From the IMG/VR virus record IMGVR_UViG_3300030108_002586, positions 440 through 22,332 of that record: a stretch of DNA of 21,893 nt. One strand, given 5' to 3'. Below, one piece after another: positions 6,862-13,853 of the stretch. The stretch comes from a virus. The notes beneath the pieces are model-generated. The model saw only the letters and a program-made list of their open reading frames with translations. It was not told the origin of the DNA and did not search any database. Both the position numbers and the translations under genes were made by a program. Position 1 is the first letter of the stretch; each line of letters opens with the position of its first letter.

Positions 6862-7385
6862 AAACATTAATAGTTGATAATTTTTTAGAAGACCCTGACA
6901 AAATAAGAAAATTTGCTTTGTCTTTAAACTATAGAAAAAGAAATGAACATGAAAATTTTGAAGGCATGAGAGGTCCATTAATTAAAGATGTTAATATTAA
7001 TATGCACAATAAAATATGTAATAAAATTATATTTGAGTATTATAGAAAAAATCCAATATCATTTATAGCTGATTTACAATTTCATAAGACACAAGAAAAA
7101 GATAGAAGAGATTTTCAATTTATGTATAATAGAGTGCATCAAGATAATGGTGTAATAGCAGGCATGGTATATTTAACACCTAATGCACCAATTAATTGTG
7201 GCACGCAAACATATCAAGAGATTATAATTAATAAAAAATATGAACCTGATATTAAAATAGGTAATATATATAATAGATTAGTTTTATACCCAGCTGAATA
7301 CTTTCATTCAGCAATGGATTATTTTGGAGATAACAAAAATAATCGTCTAGTTATGTTATTTTTTTTAATGGAGGTTAAATTTTAA
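6858..7385 (+). CDS. 2OG-Fe(II) oxygenase-like protein, HQD type
   Basis: A 175-residue protein starting with GTG in a GTGA overlap with the previous stop. MKTLIVDNFLEDPDKIRKFA is a typical phage oxygenase opening. NRVHQDNGVIAGMVYLTPNA gives ligands H94 and D96, with the Asn-Gly turn and the strand after it; GTQTYQ follows. LVLYPAEYFHSAMDYFGDN gives the distal H150, and R163 in NNRLVMLFFLMEVKF is the likely 2-oxoglutarate contact. It resembles the DUF6445-type group of uncharacterised oxygenase-like proteins in order of elements (HxD, YLTP, GT, FHSA..FG). The gene ends exactly where the next begins. Very A+T-rich: about 10 G or C in the 60 bases of 7021-7080. Function unknown beyond probable hydroxylation. 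Confidence 0.78.
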   Translation: MKTLIVDNFLEDPDKIRKFALSLNYRKRNEHENFEGMRGPLIKDVNINMHNKICNKIIFEYYRKNPISFIADLQFHKTQEKDRRDFQFMYNRVHQDNGVIAGMVYLTPNAPINCGTQTYQEIIINKKYEPDIKIGNIYNRLVLYPAEYFHSAMDYFGDNKNNRLVMLFFLMEVKF

Positions 7386-7859
7386 ATGCAAGTTATAGAC
7401 AATTTTTTACCTGAAGAAGAATTTAAAAAAATACAAGAACTTTTTATGTCAGCAGAATTTCCTTATTATTTTAATAATACGGTTGCTGATCCTACTGATA
7501 TTAGAAATTTTTATTTTACTCACACTATTTATGATAATAATGTTGTTAATAGTGACTACTTTGAAATGGTAAATCCTTTATTAAAAAAATTAGACACGGT
7601 GTTTTTAAGAAGAGTGAAAGTAAATTGTTATACTAGAAATGAAAAAATAATAAAACACAAAGCTCACAAAGATTTACCCATGCCTCACAAAGGAGCCATA
7701 TTTTCTTTAAATACTTGTGATGGTGGAACATATATAGGTAAAAAATTTATAAAATCTGTGGCTAATCGTGTGCTATTATTTAACCCCTTTGTTCTCCATT
7801 CAAGCACTAACTGCACAGATGAAAAAGCTAGATTTAATATCAACATAAATTACAAGTAA
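7386..7859 (+). CDS. 2OG-Fe(II) oxygenase (small HxD type, paralogue of 4620-5099)
   Basis: A 157-residue protein with the DNFLPEEEFKKIQELF opening. Ligands are H94-K-D96 in HKAHKDLPMPHKG, distal H138 in FVLHSSTNCTDEKARF, and R149 in the same block. NRVLLFNP before the distal His and the NININYK end match the paralogue at 4620 (NRVVLFDA, INFNYF). The ATG directly follows the previous stop, and GGAGG at 7370-7374 within the upstream coding sequence is a good ribosome site. It is the last gene of the oxygenase run; a 43-base gap with promoter-like A+T boxes follows. Two members of one subfamily four genes apart suggest an old duplication or separate captures. Substrate unknown. Confidence 0.84.
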   Translation: MQVIDNFLPEEEFKKIQELFMSAEFPYYFNNTVADPTDIRNFYFTHTIYDNNVVNSDYFEMVNPLLKKLDTVFLRRVKVNCYTRNEKIIKHKAHKDLPMPHKGAIFSLNTCDGGTYIGKKFIKSVANRVLLFNPFVLHSSTNCTDEKARFNININYK

Positions 7860-7874
7860 AAAGAGGTATATTTT

Positions 7875-7894
7875 TATAATATTTGTTGTATAAT
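7875..7894 (+). promoter_or_regulatory. Candidate -10 boxes before the large tail gene
   Basis: The 43-base gap 7860-7902 holds two perfect TATAAT hexamers, at 7875-7880 and 7889-7894. The second ends eight bases before the ATG at 7903, so transcription would begin at or within a base or two of the start codon. No convincing -35 and no ribosome site next to the ATG can be seen. This is tentative and consistent with a leaderless message. Confidence 0.35.
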
Positions 7895-7902
7895 CGTGCG
7901 TT

Positions 7903-10113
7903 ATGCTACAGAAAATAGGATTTCAACCAGGTATTAATAAACAAATCACACCAACCACAGCAGAGGGTCAATGGACTGATTGTGATAATGTTCGTTTTAG
8001 ATATGGTACACCTGAAAAAATAGGTGGTTGGAATCAATTAGGAACAGTAAATGAAAATGAATTAACGGGAGCAGGAAGAGGTCTTCATCATTTTGTTAAT
8101 AGCTTAGGCAGAAGATATGCTATTATAGGCACTAATAGAATTTTATATGCATATTCAGGAGGTGTATTTTATGACATACACCCTATTAAAAGTACAACCA
8201 CACTTACTAGTGCATTTACCACAACTAATGGCTCAACGACAGTAACAATAACTTTTTCAAGTGGTCATGGTATTAATCCACAAGATATTATTTTATTAGA
8301 TAATTTTACAACCATCACAGGATCTAATTTTAGCTCATCTGATTTTGATGATAAAAAATTTATGGTAACGTCTGTTCCTTCAACTGAAACTATAACTATT
8401 ACAATGCCTTCAGCAGAAACAGGATCTGGTGCAACAACATCAGGTGGCATAAGAGTTCAACATTATTATACAGTTGGATCTGCTGTTCAAGAAAAAGGTT
8501 TTGGTTGGGGTCTTGGATCATGGGGAGGAGAGGCTTCGAATCCAGTTACAACAACTTTAAATGGAGCATTATTAGATGATACAGCCGGAACAGGTGGTTC
8601 AGGGACATCTATTACGTTGACAGACACATCACAGTTTCCAAGTTCAGGTACAAATTTTATTCAAGTGGGTAATGAAGAAATATCTTACACGGGTGTATCT
8701 GGAAATGATTTAACAGGTATTACTAGAGCGGTTAGAAATTCTACAAGATCAGCACACTCAAGTGGTGCAACTGTTAAGAACTCATCTGATTATGTTGCAT
8801 GGGGCGAAGCAGCATCTGGTGACTTAGTATTAGAGCCAGGCATGTGGTCACTTGATAATTTTGGTGACAAAGCAATTTGTTTAATACACGATGGTGCAGT
8901 TTTTTCATGGGACTCTAGTTTATCAAATGCAACAGATACAAGAGCTACAATTATAACGGGTGCACCTACTGCATCAAGACACATGGTTGTATCAACACCG
9001 GATCGTCACTTAGTATTTTTTGGAACAGAAACAACCATCGGTAATACAGCAACACAAGATGATATGTTTATTAGATTCTCAGATCAAGAAGATATAAATA
9101 CGTATACACCCACGGCAACCAACACAGCTGGTACACAAAGGTTAGCTGATGGATCACAGATTAGAGGAGCTATAAGAGGTCGTGATGCTATTTATGTTTG
9201 GACAGACACTGCTTTATTTACACAACGTTTTGTTGGTCAACCTTTTACATTTGCTTTCTCACAAGTGGGAACTAACTGTGGACTTGTTGGGCAGAACGCA
9301 TGTGTCGAAGTAGATGGTGCTGCGTATTGGATGTCTGAAAATGGTTTCTTTAGATATGCTGGTAAATTAGAATCATTACCATGTTTAGTAGAGGATTTTG
9401 TTTTTGATAATATAAATATAGAATCTGGTAATCAAATGATTTCTGCGGGTTTAAATAATTTGTTTGGTGAAGTAATATGGTTTTATCCTGAATCTGCGTC
9501 ACAAGTTGTAAATAGAATGGTTTGTTATAATTATTTTGATTCTACACCACAAAGACCAGTATGGACTGTGGGTTCACTTGCTAGAACAATGTGGCAAGAC
9601 TCTGCAGTATTTACTAAACCCCATGCACTGGAATATGATGCAGATACGGATACATCGCACGATGTTGTAGGTAACACAGAAGGTAGAACAAGTTACTATG
9701 AGCACGAAACAGGGACAGATCAAAATAGAAACGGAACTATAACTGCTATAACTTCAAATATATTGTCTGGAGATTTTGATATCACACAAGCAAGAACACA
9801 AGGTGGAGGACAAGCTACAGGTGGTGCAACATTTGGAGGGGATGGTGAATTTATAATGAAGATTAGAAGATTTATACCCGACTTTATATCTCAAACTGGA
9901 TCTACTAGAGTTACATTAAATTTACGTAATTTTCCAAATGATACAGCAGCTAGTTCATCATTAGGTCCATTTGATATTACATCAAGCACACAAAAAGTAG
10001 ATACACGTGCAAGAGCAAGAGCAATAGCATTAAAAGTAGAAAACACAGGGGCTAGTCAAGAATGGAAATTAGGAACTTTTAGATTAGACGTGCAACCAGA
10101 TGGACGTAGATAA
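7903..10113 (+). CDS. Large tail protein (tail-tube/stabilisation type)
   Basis: A 736-residue protein opening with MLQKIGFQPGINKQITPT, then DNVRFRYGTPEKIGGW. This start (short lead, PGI, then DNVRFR-x-G-x-P-x-x-IGGW) recalls the P22 gp10-like phage stabilisation proteins and functional equivalents of T7 gp12. The body is a long series of beta-rich blades without membrane or enzymatic motifs; RGAIRGRDAIYVWTDTALF around residues 424-442 and VEVDGAAYWMSENGFFRYAG around 468-487 look like propeller blades of such tail proteins. The C-terminal ~80 residues form another beta domain. It is followed by structural genes in TAATG overlap. Ig-like Thr/Ser repeats (about 105-180) may be an inserted domain. 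I am fairly sure it is a virion tail component, less sure of the exact family. Confidence 0.6.
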   Translation: MLQKIGFQPGINKQITPTTAEGQWTDCDNVRFRYGTPEKIGGWNQLGTVNENELTGAGRGLHHFVNSLGRRYAIIGTNRILYAYSGGVFYDIHPIKSTTTLTSAFTTTNGSTTVTITFSSGHGINPQDIILLDNFTTITGSNFSSSDFDDKKFMVTSVPSTETITITMPSAETGSGATTSGGIRVQHYYTVGSAVQEKGFGWGLGSWGGEASNPVTTTLNGALLDDTAGTGGSGTSITLTDTSQFPSSGTNFIQVGNEEISYTGVSGNDLTGITRAVRNSTRSAHSSGATVKNSSDYVAWGEAASGDLVLEPGMWSLDNFGDKAICLIHDGAVFSWDSSLSNATDTRATIITGAPTASRHMVVSTPDRHLVFFGTETTIGNTATQDDMFIRFSDQEDINTYTPTATNTAGTQRLADGSQIRGAIRGRDAIYVWTDTALFTQRFVGQPFTFAFSQVGTNCGLVGQNACVEVDGAAYWMSENGFFRYAGKLESLPCLVEDFVFDNINIESGNQMISAGLNNLFGEVIWFYPESASQVVNRMVCYNYFDSTPQRPVWTVGSLARTMWQDSAVFTKPHALEYDADTDTSHDVVGNTEGRTSYYEHETGTDQNRNGTITAITSNILSGDFDITQARTQGGGQATGGATFGGDGEFIMKIRRFIPDFISQTGSTRVTLNLRNFPNDTAASSSLGPFDITSSTQKVDTRARARAIALKVENTGASQEWKLGTFRLDVQPDGRR

Positions 10114-10277
10114 TGGCAAAGATAGTACAAGTATTAACAAGACCTACACAAGAATATGATTATACAGTTGCAGAAGCTCAAACTAGAGATTTAGATGGTA
10201 TAATTCAAAAATTAAACAGCACATATCAACAAGAATTAAAAGACGAGGTAGAAGCACAAAACTTCTTTTTAAATTAA
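10113..10277 (+). CDS. 54-residue virion-block protein
   Basis: ATG at 10113 overlaps the previous stop by one base (TAATG), and its TAA shares one base with the ATG at 10277, so it is coupled on both sides. The product begins MAKIVQVLTRPTQEYD, continues through EAQTRDLDGIIQKLN and ends DEVEAQNFFLN; it is acidic, mostly helical and possibly coiled-coil. There is no signal or membrane segment. Its place between a tail protein and a beta-rich small protein suggests a minor virion or assembly role. I do not recognise a named family. Confidence 0.65.
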   Translation: MAKIVQVLTRPTQEYDYTVAEAQTRDLDGIIQKLNSTYQQELKDEVEAQNFFLN

Positions 10278-10618
10278 TGGCAAATAGTTTTATAAATAAA
10301 AAAGTAGATTTAACCACTACAGATTTAACAACGTTATATACAGTGCCTAGTGCTAAAACTGCAGTAGTAAAATCTATACTAGTTTCAAATGATGCTGGAT
10401 CTAGCTGTAATATAACAATTACTCTAGTTGATTCTAGCTCTAATATATTTAGTTTATTTAAAACAAAATCGATAGATACAAACACAACGACAGAACTTTT
10501 AACTCAGCCTTTAGTAATGGAGGAAAGTGAGGTGCTAAAAGTACAGGCTTCTGACGCAAATGAGCTGCACGTCATAGCTTCAATATTAGAAATACAGCCA
10601 AGAGAGGTAACAACATAA
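10277..10618 (+). CDS. Small beta-rich structural protein
   Basis: A 113-residue protein, MANSFINKKVDLTTTDLTTL, with alternating short hydrophobic strands (YTVPSAKTAVVKSILVSN, CNITITLVDSS, ELHVIASILEI). The pattern of a Thr-rich opening, a VPSAKTAVVKSI strand and a closing receptor-like beta strand is common in small phage proteins located among tail genes, probably decoration or tail-adaptor proteins. It starts and ends in TAATG overlaps, so it is expressed with its neighbours. No catalytic residues or membrane segment. Function is inferred from location. Confidence 0.65.
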   Translation: MANSFINKKVDLTTTDLTTLYTVPSAKTAVVKSILVSNDAGSSCNITITLVDSSSNIFSLFKTKSIDTNTTTELLTQPLVMEESEVLKVQASDANELHVIASILEIQPREVTT

Positions 10619-10788
10619 TGGAAACATTACAACCAGCAAAAGTAGAAACAACCTATAGACACAAAAAAACAGGCGAACTTTTTAAAGAAAGAAAAGACTG
10701 GGAAGCTAAAGGTTACAAACAAGAGGACATGGCTCAAGATGTAAAAGTCATCATGCCTAGCCTTGATTTATTTGGAAAAACAAAATAG
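10618..10788 (+). CDS. 56-residue basic protein
   Basis: ATG at 10618 in a TAATG overlap, TAG at 10786-10788. The product METLQPAKVETTYRHKKTGE continues with LFKERKDWEAKGYKQEDMA and ends VIMPSLDLFGKTK. It is Lys-rich, soluble and without a membrane segment. The YRHKKTGELFKERKDWEAKGY portion looks like a small phage beta-hairpin motif. It closes the trio of tiny genes between the tail and internal proteins. No family recognised; the coding call rests on overlap structure and sensible composition. Confidence 0.6.
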   Translation: METLQPAKVETTYRHKKTGELFKERKDWEAKGYKQEDMAQDVKVIMPSLDLFGKTK

Positions 10789-10791
10789 AAT
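10763..10791 (+). promoter_or_regulatory. Weak candidate promoter before the 667-residue gene
   Basis: TTGATT at 10763-10768, a 17-base spacer and TAGAAT at 10786-10791, the -10 covering the stop codon of the previous gene. The ATG at 10798 lies six bases after the -10 and has no clear ribosome site, so any transcript from here would be leaderless. Boxes are imperfect; low confidence. Confidence 0.25.
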
Positions 10792-10797
10792 AGATAA

Positions 10798-12801
10798 ATG
10801 GCTATAAACAGAACTAAACAAGCAAGACAGATGTTAAAAGAAGCAGGAGCAGTCACTCAAGATGGTGTCTTAAACTATATTAAAAACTCCGAGTCTGTAA
10901 CAGTACCTAAAGAATTTAAAGCTAGAAAAAATGCACCAGCAACCAAACTAGCATACATTACAGCCGATGAAGCTAAAATGTTAAAGAAAGAAAAACCAGG
11001 TACACCTCATAAAGGACCTAAAGGTATACCTAGTTATGATTCATTTGATGCAAAAGGTGGTTTTACATCTGGGGCTGCAATGAGTGCCGCAGAATCTGGT
11101 AGAAATACATCTGATACTTTAGCTGCGGGTATGTCAGGTCGAGATGTTCAAAATTTAAGATCTTCAGCAATAGCTGCAGGTGCAGGTCAAAGAGTTAATC
11201 CAGGTTTTTTTGATAGCAAGAATATCATATCTAGAGATGAGCTTGATGCTGCTAGAGCTTTTGCAAGAGATCGTAATAATAGATTTGCAAGAGCTGCATT
11301 AAGAAATAGACAAGGAGGACTATTAGGTTTAATCACAAGTGGTGGTTTGTTAGGAAACGTTATAAGAGGAATTGGACAAAAATTTGGTTTAGGTAAGAGA
11401 TTTAATGAGCCAACATATGATATGTCTAAATTTAATGAGTTAGGTTTAATGGGTCAAGTGCCAGAAGACTTTGAAGACGAAAAAATATCTCTAGAATCTT
11501 TTATAAAACCACAAGATACAATAGGTAGAGTAAACTTAAATGATTTAAAAGGTTTATCAGAATTAGATTTTTTAGGTAGAACAAACTTAAGTGACTTAGA
11601 AGGTTTAACGTCTGAAGATTTTTTACGTCCTGATGAGGGATTATTAGAAGTACCATCAGACTTTATTGATCAAGGAATTATAACAGCATTATCAAAAAAT
11701 GATATTCCGATAAGATTAGCAAGTGCATTGACAACTCCAACAGAGGGAAAATTTGGTTTAAATTTATTAGATTATTCTAAACTTAAAAGTAATAGATACA
11801 ATGACTCACAAATAAAAGAAGCAATTGAAGGTGGGTATGTGAATGATTTACTTAAAACTTTATCTTTAGCCACTGGTGGTAGAGCTAATGCTATGGACGG
11901 GGGGATCATGGACCTTGAAACAGGACGACAAGGATATTTTTTAGGCAAACTTGTTAAAAAAGCAAAAAGAGCTGTTAAGAAAGTTGTAAAGTCTCCAGTA
12001 GGTAAAGCTGCTTTAGGTTTAGCTGCATTAAATTTTGCACCTGCTTTTTTATCAGGTAAGGGTTTTGGGTTAGGTAAAGCAAAAAGTCTTAGTGATTTAG
12101 TTTTTTTTGGTAAAGATGCAAATGTAAATCCTTTTCGTTTAATTGGTATACCTACTGCGTTAGCTGGTCTTTTAACTCCTAAACAAGAAGATGAAGAAAT
12201 TGACATTGCAAAATTATATGGAAGTGGTGCTATTAATCAAAACGCACTATTAAATAGAAGAATATTAGGGACTGAATTTGTAGCTAATGGTGGACGTATT
12301 GGTTACTCTGATGGTTCTGACGATAAAAAAAATAAACCTAAAAAATTACCTATAGAAATACCTCTAAGCCCTTTAGATGAAAGAATAAATGAGTTATATG
12401 AAAAATTAAACCTTGAGGAGGGTTTAAAGAATTTAGGAAAAGATAAAAGAAAATTAAATGCAGAAGGTGGATTGCAAAAAGAACCTGTCGCTAAAAAAGT
12501 AATGCCCCTTTTAGATATGGGTGGAAAAGAAATGGATTTAAGAGCTGAAGGTGGTTTTGTACCAATAGGTAGAATGGAAAAAGCAGATGATGTGCCTGCA
12601 AGATTGTCAAAGAATGAGTTTGTATTTACAGCTGATGCTGTTAGAAATGCAGGTGGAGGGGATGTAGACAAAGGCGCAGAAGTCATGTATAACATGATGA
12701 AGAACCTCGAAGCCGGGGGTGAAGTATCAGAAGAATCGCAAGGTTTAGAAGGCGCAAGAGAAATGTTCCAAACATCACAGAGACTAGGAGAAGTCATATA
12801 A
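10798..12801 (+). CDS. Internal virion protein with ADDVPARLS C-terminal module
   Basis: A 667-residue protein. The C-terminal module at about 582-638 (GGFVPIGRMEKADDVPARLS, then KNEFVFTADAVRNAGGG and KGAEVMYNMMKNLE) is a motif widely repeated in tailed-phage proteins encoded near ejection genes. GGRANAMDGG (about residue 361) and NGGRIGY (about 500) are Gly-Arg motifs that I associate with marine phage virion proteins. Around residues 381-420 there is a very basic amphipathic stretch (KLVKKAKRAVKKVVKSPVGK) leading into a hydrophobic Ala/Leu/Phe-rich segment, which could contact DNA or membrane. The order of this gene, the Q/A-rich gene and two large proteins matches the internal-core/ejection block of podoviruses. 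A role in DNA ejection is inferred, not shown. Confidence 0.6.
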   Translation: MAINRTKQARQMLKEAGAVTQDGVLNYIKNSESVTVPKEFKARKNAPATKLAYITADEAKMLKKEKPGTPHKGPKGIPSYDSFDAKGGFTSGAAMSAAESGRNTSDTLAAGMSGRDVQNLRSSAIAAGAGQRVNPGFFDSKNIISRDELDAARAFARDRNNRFARAALRNRQGGLLGLITSGGLLGNVIRGIGQKFGLGKRFNEPTYDMSKFNELGLMGQVPEDFEDEKISLESFIKPQDTIGRVNLNDLKGLSELDFLGRTNLSDLEGLTSEDFLRPDEGLLEVPSDFIDQGIITALSKNDIPIRLASALTTPTEGKFGLNLLDYSKLKSNRYNDSQIKEAIEGGYVNDLLKTLSLATGGRANAMDGGIMDLETGRQGYFLGKLVKKAKRAVKKVVKSPVGKAALGLAALNFAPAFLSGKGFGLGKAKSLSDLVFFGKDANVNPFRLIGIPTALAGLLTPKQEDEEIDIAKLYGSGAINQNALLNRRILGTEFVANGGRIGYSDGSDDKKNKPKKLPIEIPLSPLDERINELYEKLNLEEGLKNLGKDKRKLNAEGGLQKEPVAKKVMPLLDMGGKEMDLRAEGGFVPIGRMEKADDVPARLSKNEFVFTADAVRNAGGGDVDKGAEVMYNMMKNLEAGGEVSEESQGLEGAREMFQTSQRLGEVI

Positions 12802-13847
12802 TGGCAACAGAAACAGTAATAAATAGACCGGCACCTTTTGTCGAAGATATAGGTAAAAAATTAGCAGAACAAACTTTAGCTTTACAAGGTAGCCCTGTAG
12901 TAACAAGTGGTATTGCAGGAATAACAAGACAAACAGGGGAAACAGATGCAGGTTTTAAAGCAAGACAAGACGCTGCAAGGGCGTTTACAACAAGACAAGA
13001 AAATCTAGCAGGGCTTGCTCCACAAGTAGCACAACAAGATGCTTTACAAACACAAGCACAAACTTTAGCACAACAAGGTATTGGTTCTTTTCAACCTTTC
13101 TTAACAGCTGCACAACAAGAAAGTGCTTTAGCTTCTGGGTTAGGAACTCAAACTCTTGGACAATTAGGAGGAATTGGAACTGGTGCAACTGCTTTTCAAC
13201 AAGATGTAACTCAGTTTATGTCACCTTATCAATCACAAATTATTGATGCATCACTTGCAGAATTTGATCGTAATAAACAAATGCAAGAACAACAAATACG
13301 AGATCAACAAGCGAAATTGGGTGTGCTCGGCAGTGGTCGAGCGGGCGTACAACTCGCCGAGTTTGGTACGGGGGCGGCACGAGAACGTGCTTTATTACAA
13401 GCAGGTCTGTTGCAACAAGGATTCGGTCAAGCACAAGCTGCTAGACAACAAGATATTGCAAATAGATTTGGTTTAGCACAAGCCACACAAGGTTTAGGTG
13501 CATTTAGATCAGGACTTGCAGGTCAACAAGCACAACTTGGTGGAGTTTTACAAGGACTTCAAGGTGCGGATGTTACACGTTTAGGTCAACTTGGATCTAT
13601 TAATCAAGCACAAAGACAAGCTGAACTTGATGCACAAAGAGAAGCTACAAGAATGGCTGCATTTCAACCACAAGAGGAGCTAAATAGATTTGCAGATATA
13701 GCAACGGGTATCATGGGTGGTATGAGAGGTACAGGAACAGCTACAACAAACGTTCCTAACCCTACTCCATTACAAACAGCATTAGGTGTTGGTTCAACAC
13801 TTGCTGGTATATATGGTGCGTTTAACCCAAGACCATTATTTAATTAG
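12801..13847 (+). CDS. Q/A/G-rich DNA ejection-type protein
   Basis: A 348-residue protein dominated by Gln, Ala, Gly and Leu, mostly helical, with long stretches such as QTQAQTLAQQGIGSFQPFL and RALLQAGLLQQGFGQAQAAR. The middle motif LGVLGSGRAGVQLAEFGTG (about 173-191) corresponds to the Gly-Arg turn common in phage DNA-transfer/ejection proteins (P22 gp7/gp20-like or T7 core-like function). The start ATG overlaps the preceding stop (TAATG). A hydrophobic Gly-rich end (TALGVGSTLAGIYGAFNPR) could insert into membrane. The DNA for the GSGRAG segment is abnormally GC-rich: 41 of 60 bases in 13321-13380. Virion-internal role is likely; the exact counterpart is not certain. Confidence 0.68.
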   Translation: MATETVINRPAPFVEDIGKKLAEQTLALQGSPVVTSGIAGITRQTGETDAGFKARQDAARAFTTRQENLAGLAPQVAQQDALQTQAQTLAQQGIGSFQPFLTAAQQESALASGLGTQTLGQLGGIGTGATAFQQDVTQFMSPYQSQIIDASLAEFDRNKQMQEQQIRDQQAKLGVLGSGRAGVQLAEFGTGAARERALLQAGLLQQGFGQAQAARQQDIANRFGLAQATQGLGAFRSGLAGQQAQLGGVLQGLQGADVTRLGQLGSINQAQRQAELDAQREATRMAAFQPQEELNRFADIATGIMGGMRGTGTATTNVPNPTPLQTALGVGSTLAGIYGAFNPRPLFN

Positions 13848-13853
13848 GTAGAT

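Noticed and set aside
12303-12797. Long minus-strand open frame opposite the 667-residue virion gene
   Set aside because: Low-complexity Ser/Pro/Phe product mirroring a Lys/Gly-rich coding strand; no ribosome site or genomic logic.
13313-13400. Possible tRNA-like or attachment-site origin of the GC-rich patch
   Set aside because: No cloverleaf, no TTCGAATC-like arm and no CCA end; the patch is in frame in a plausible protein motif, and no integrase is in the window.
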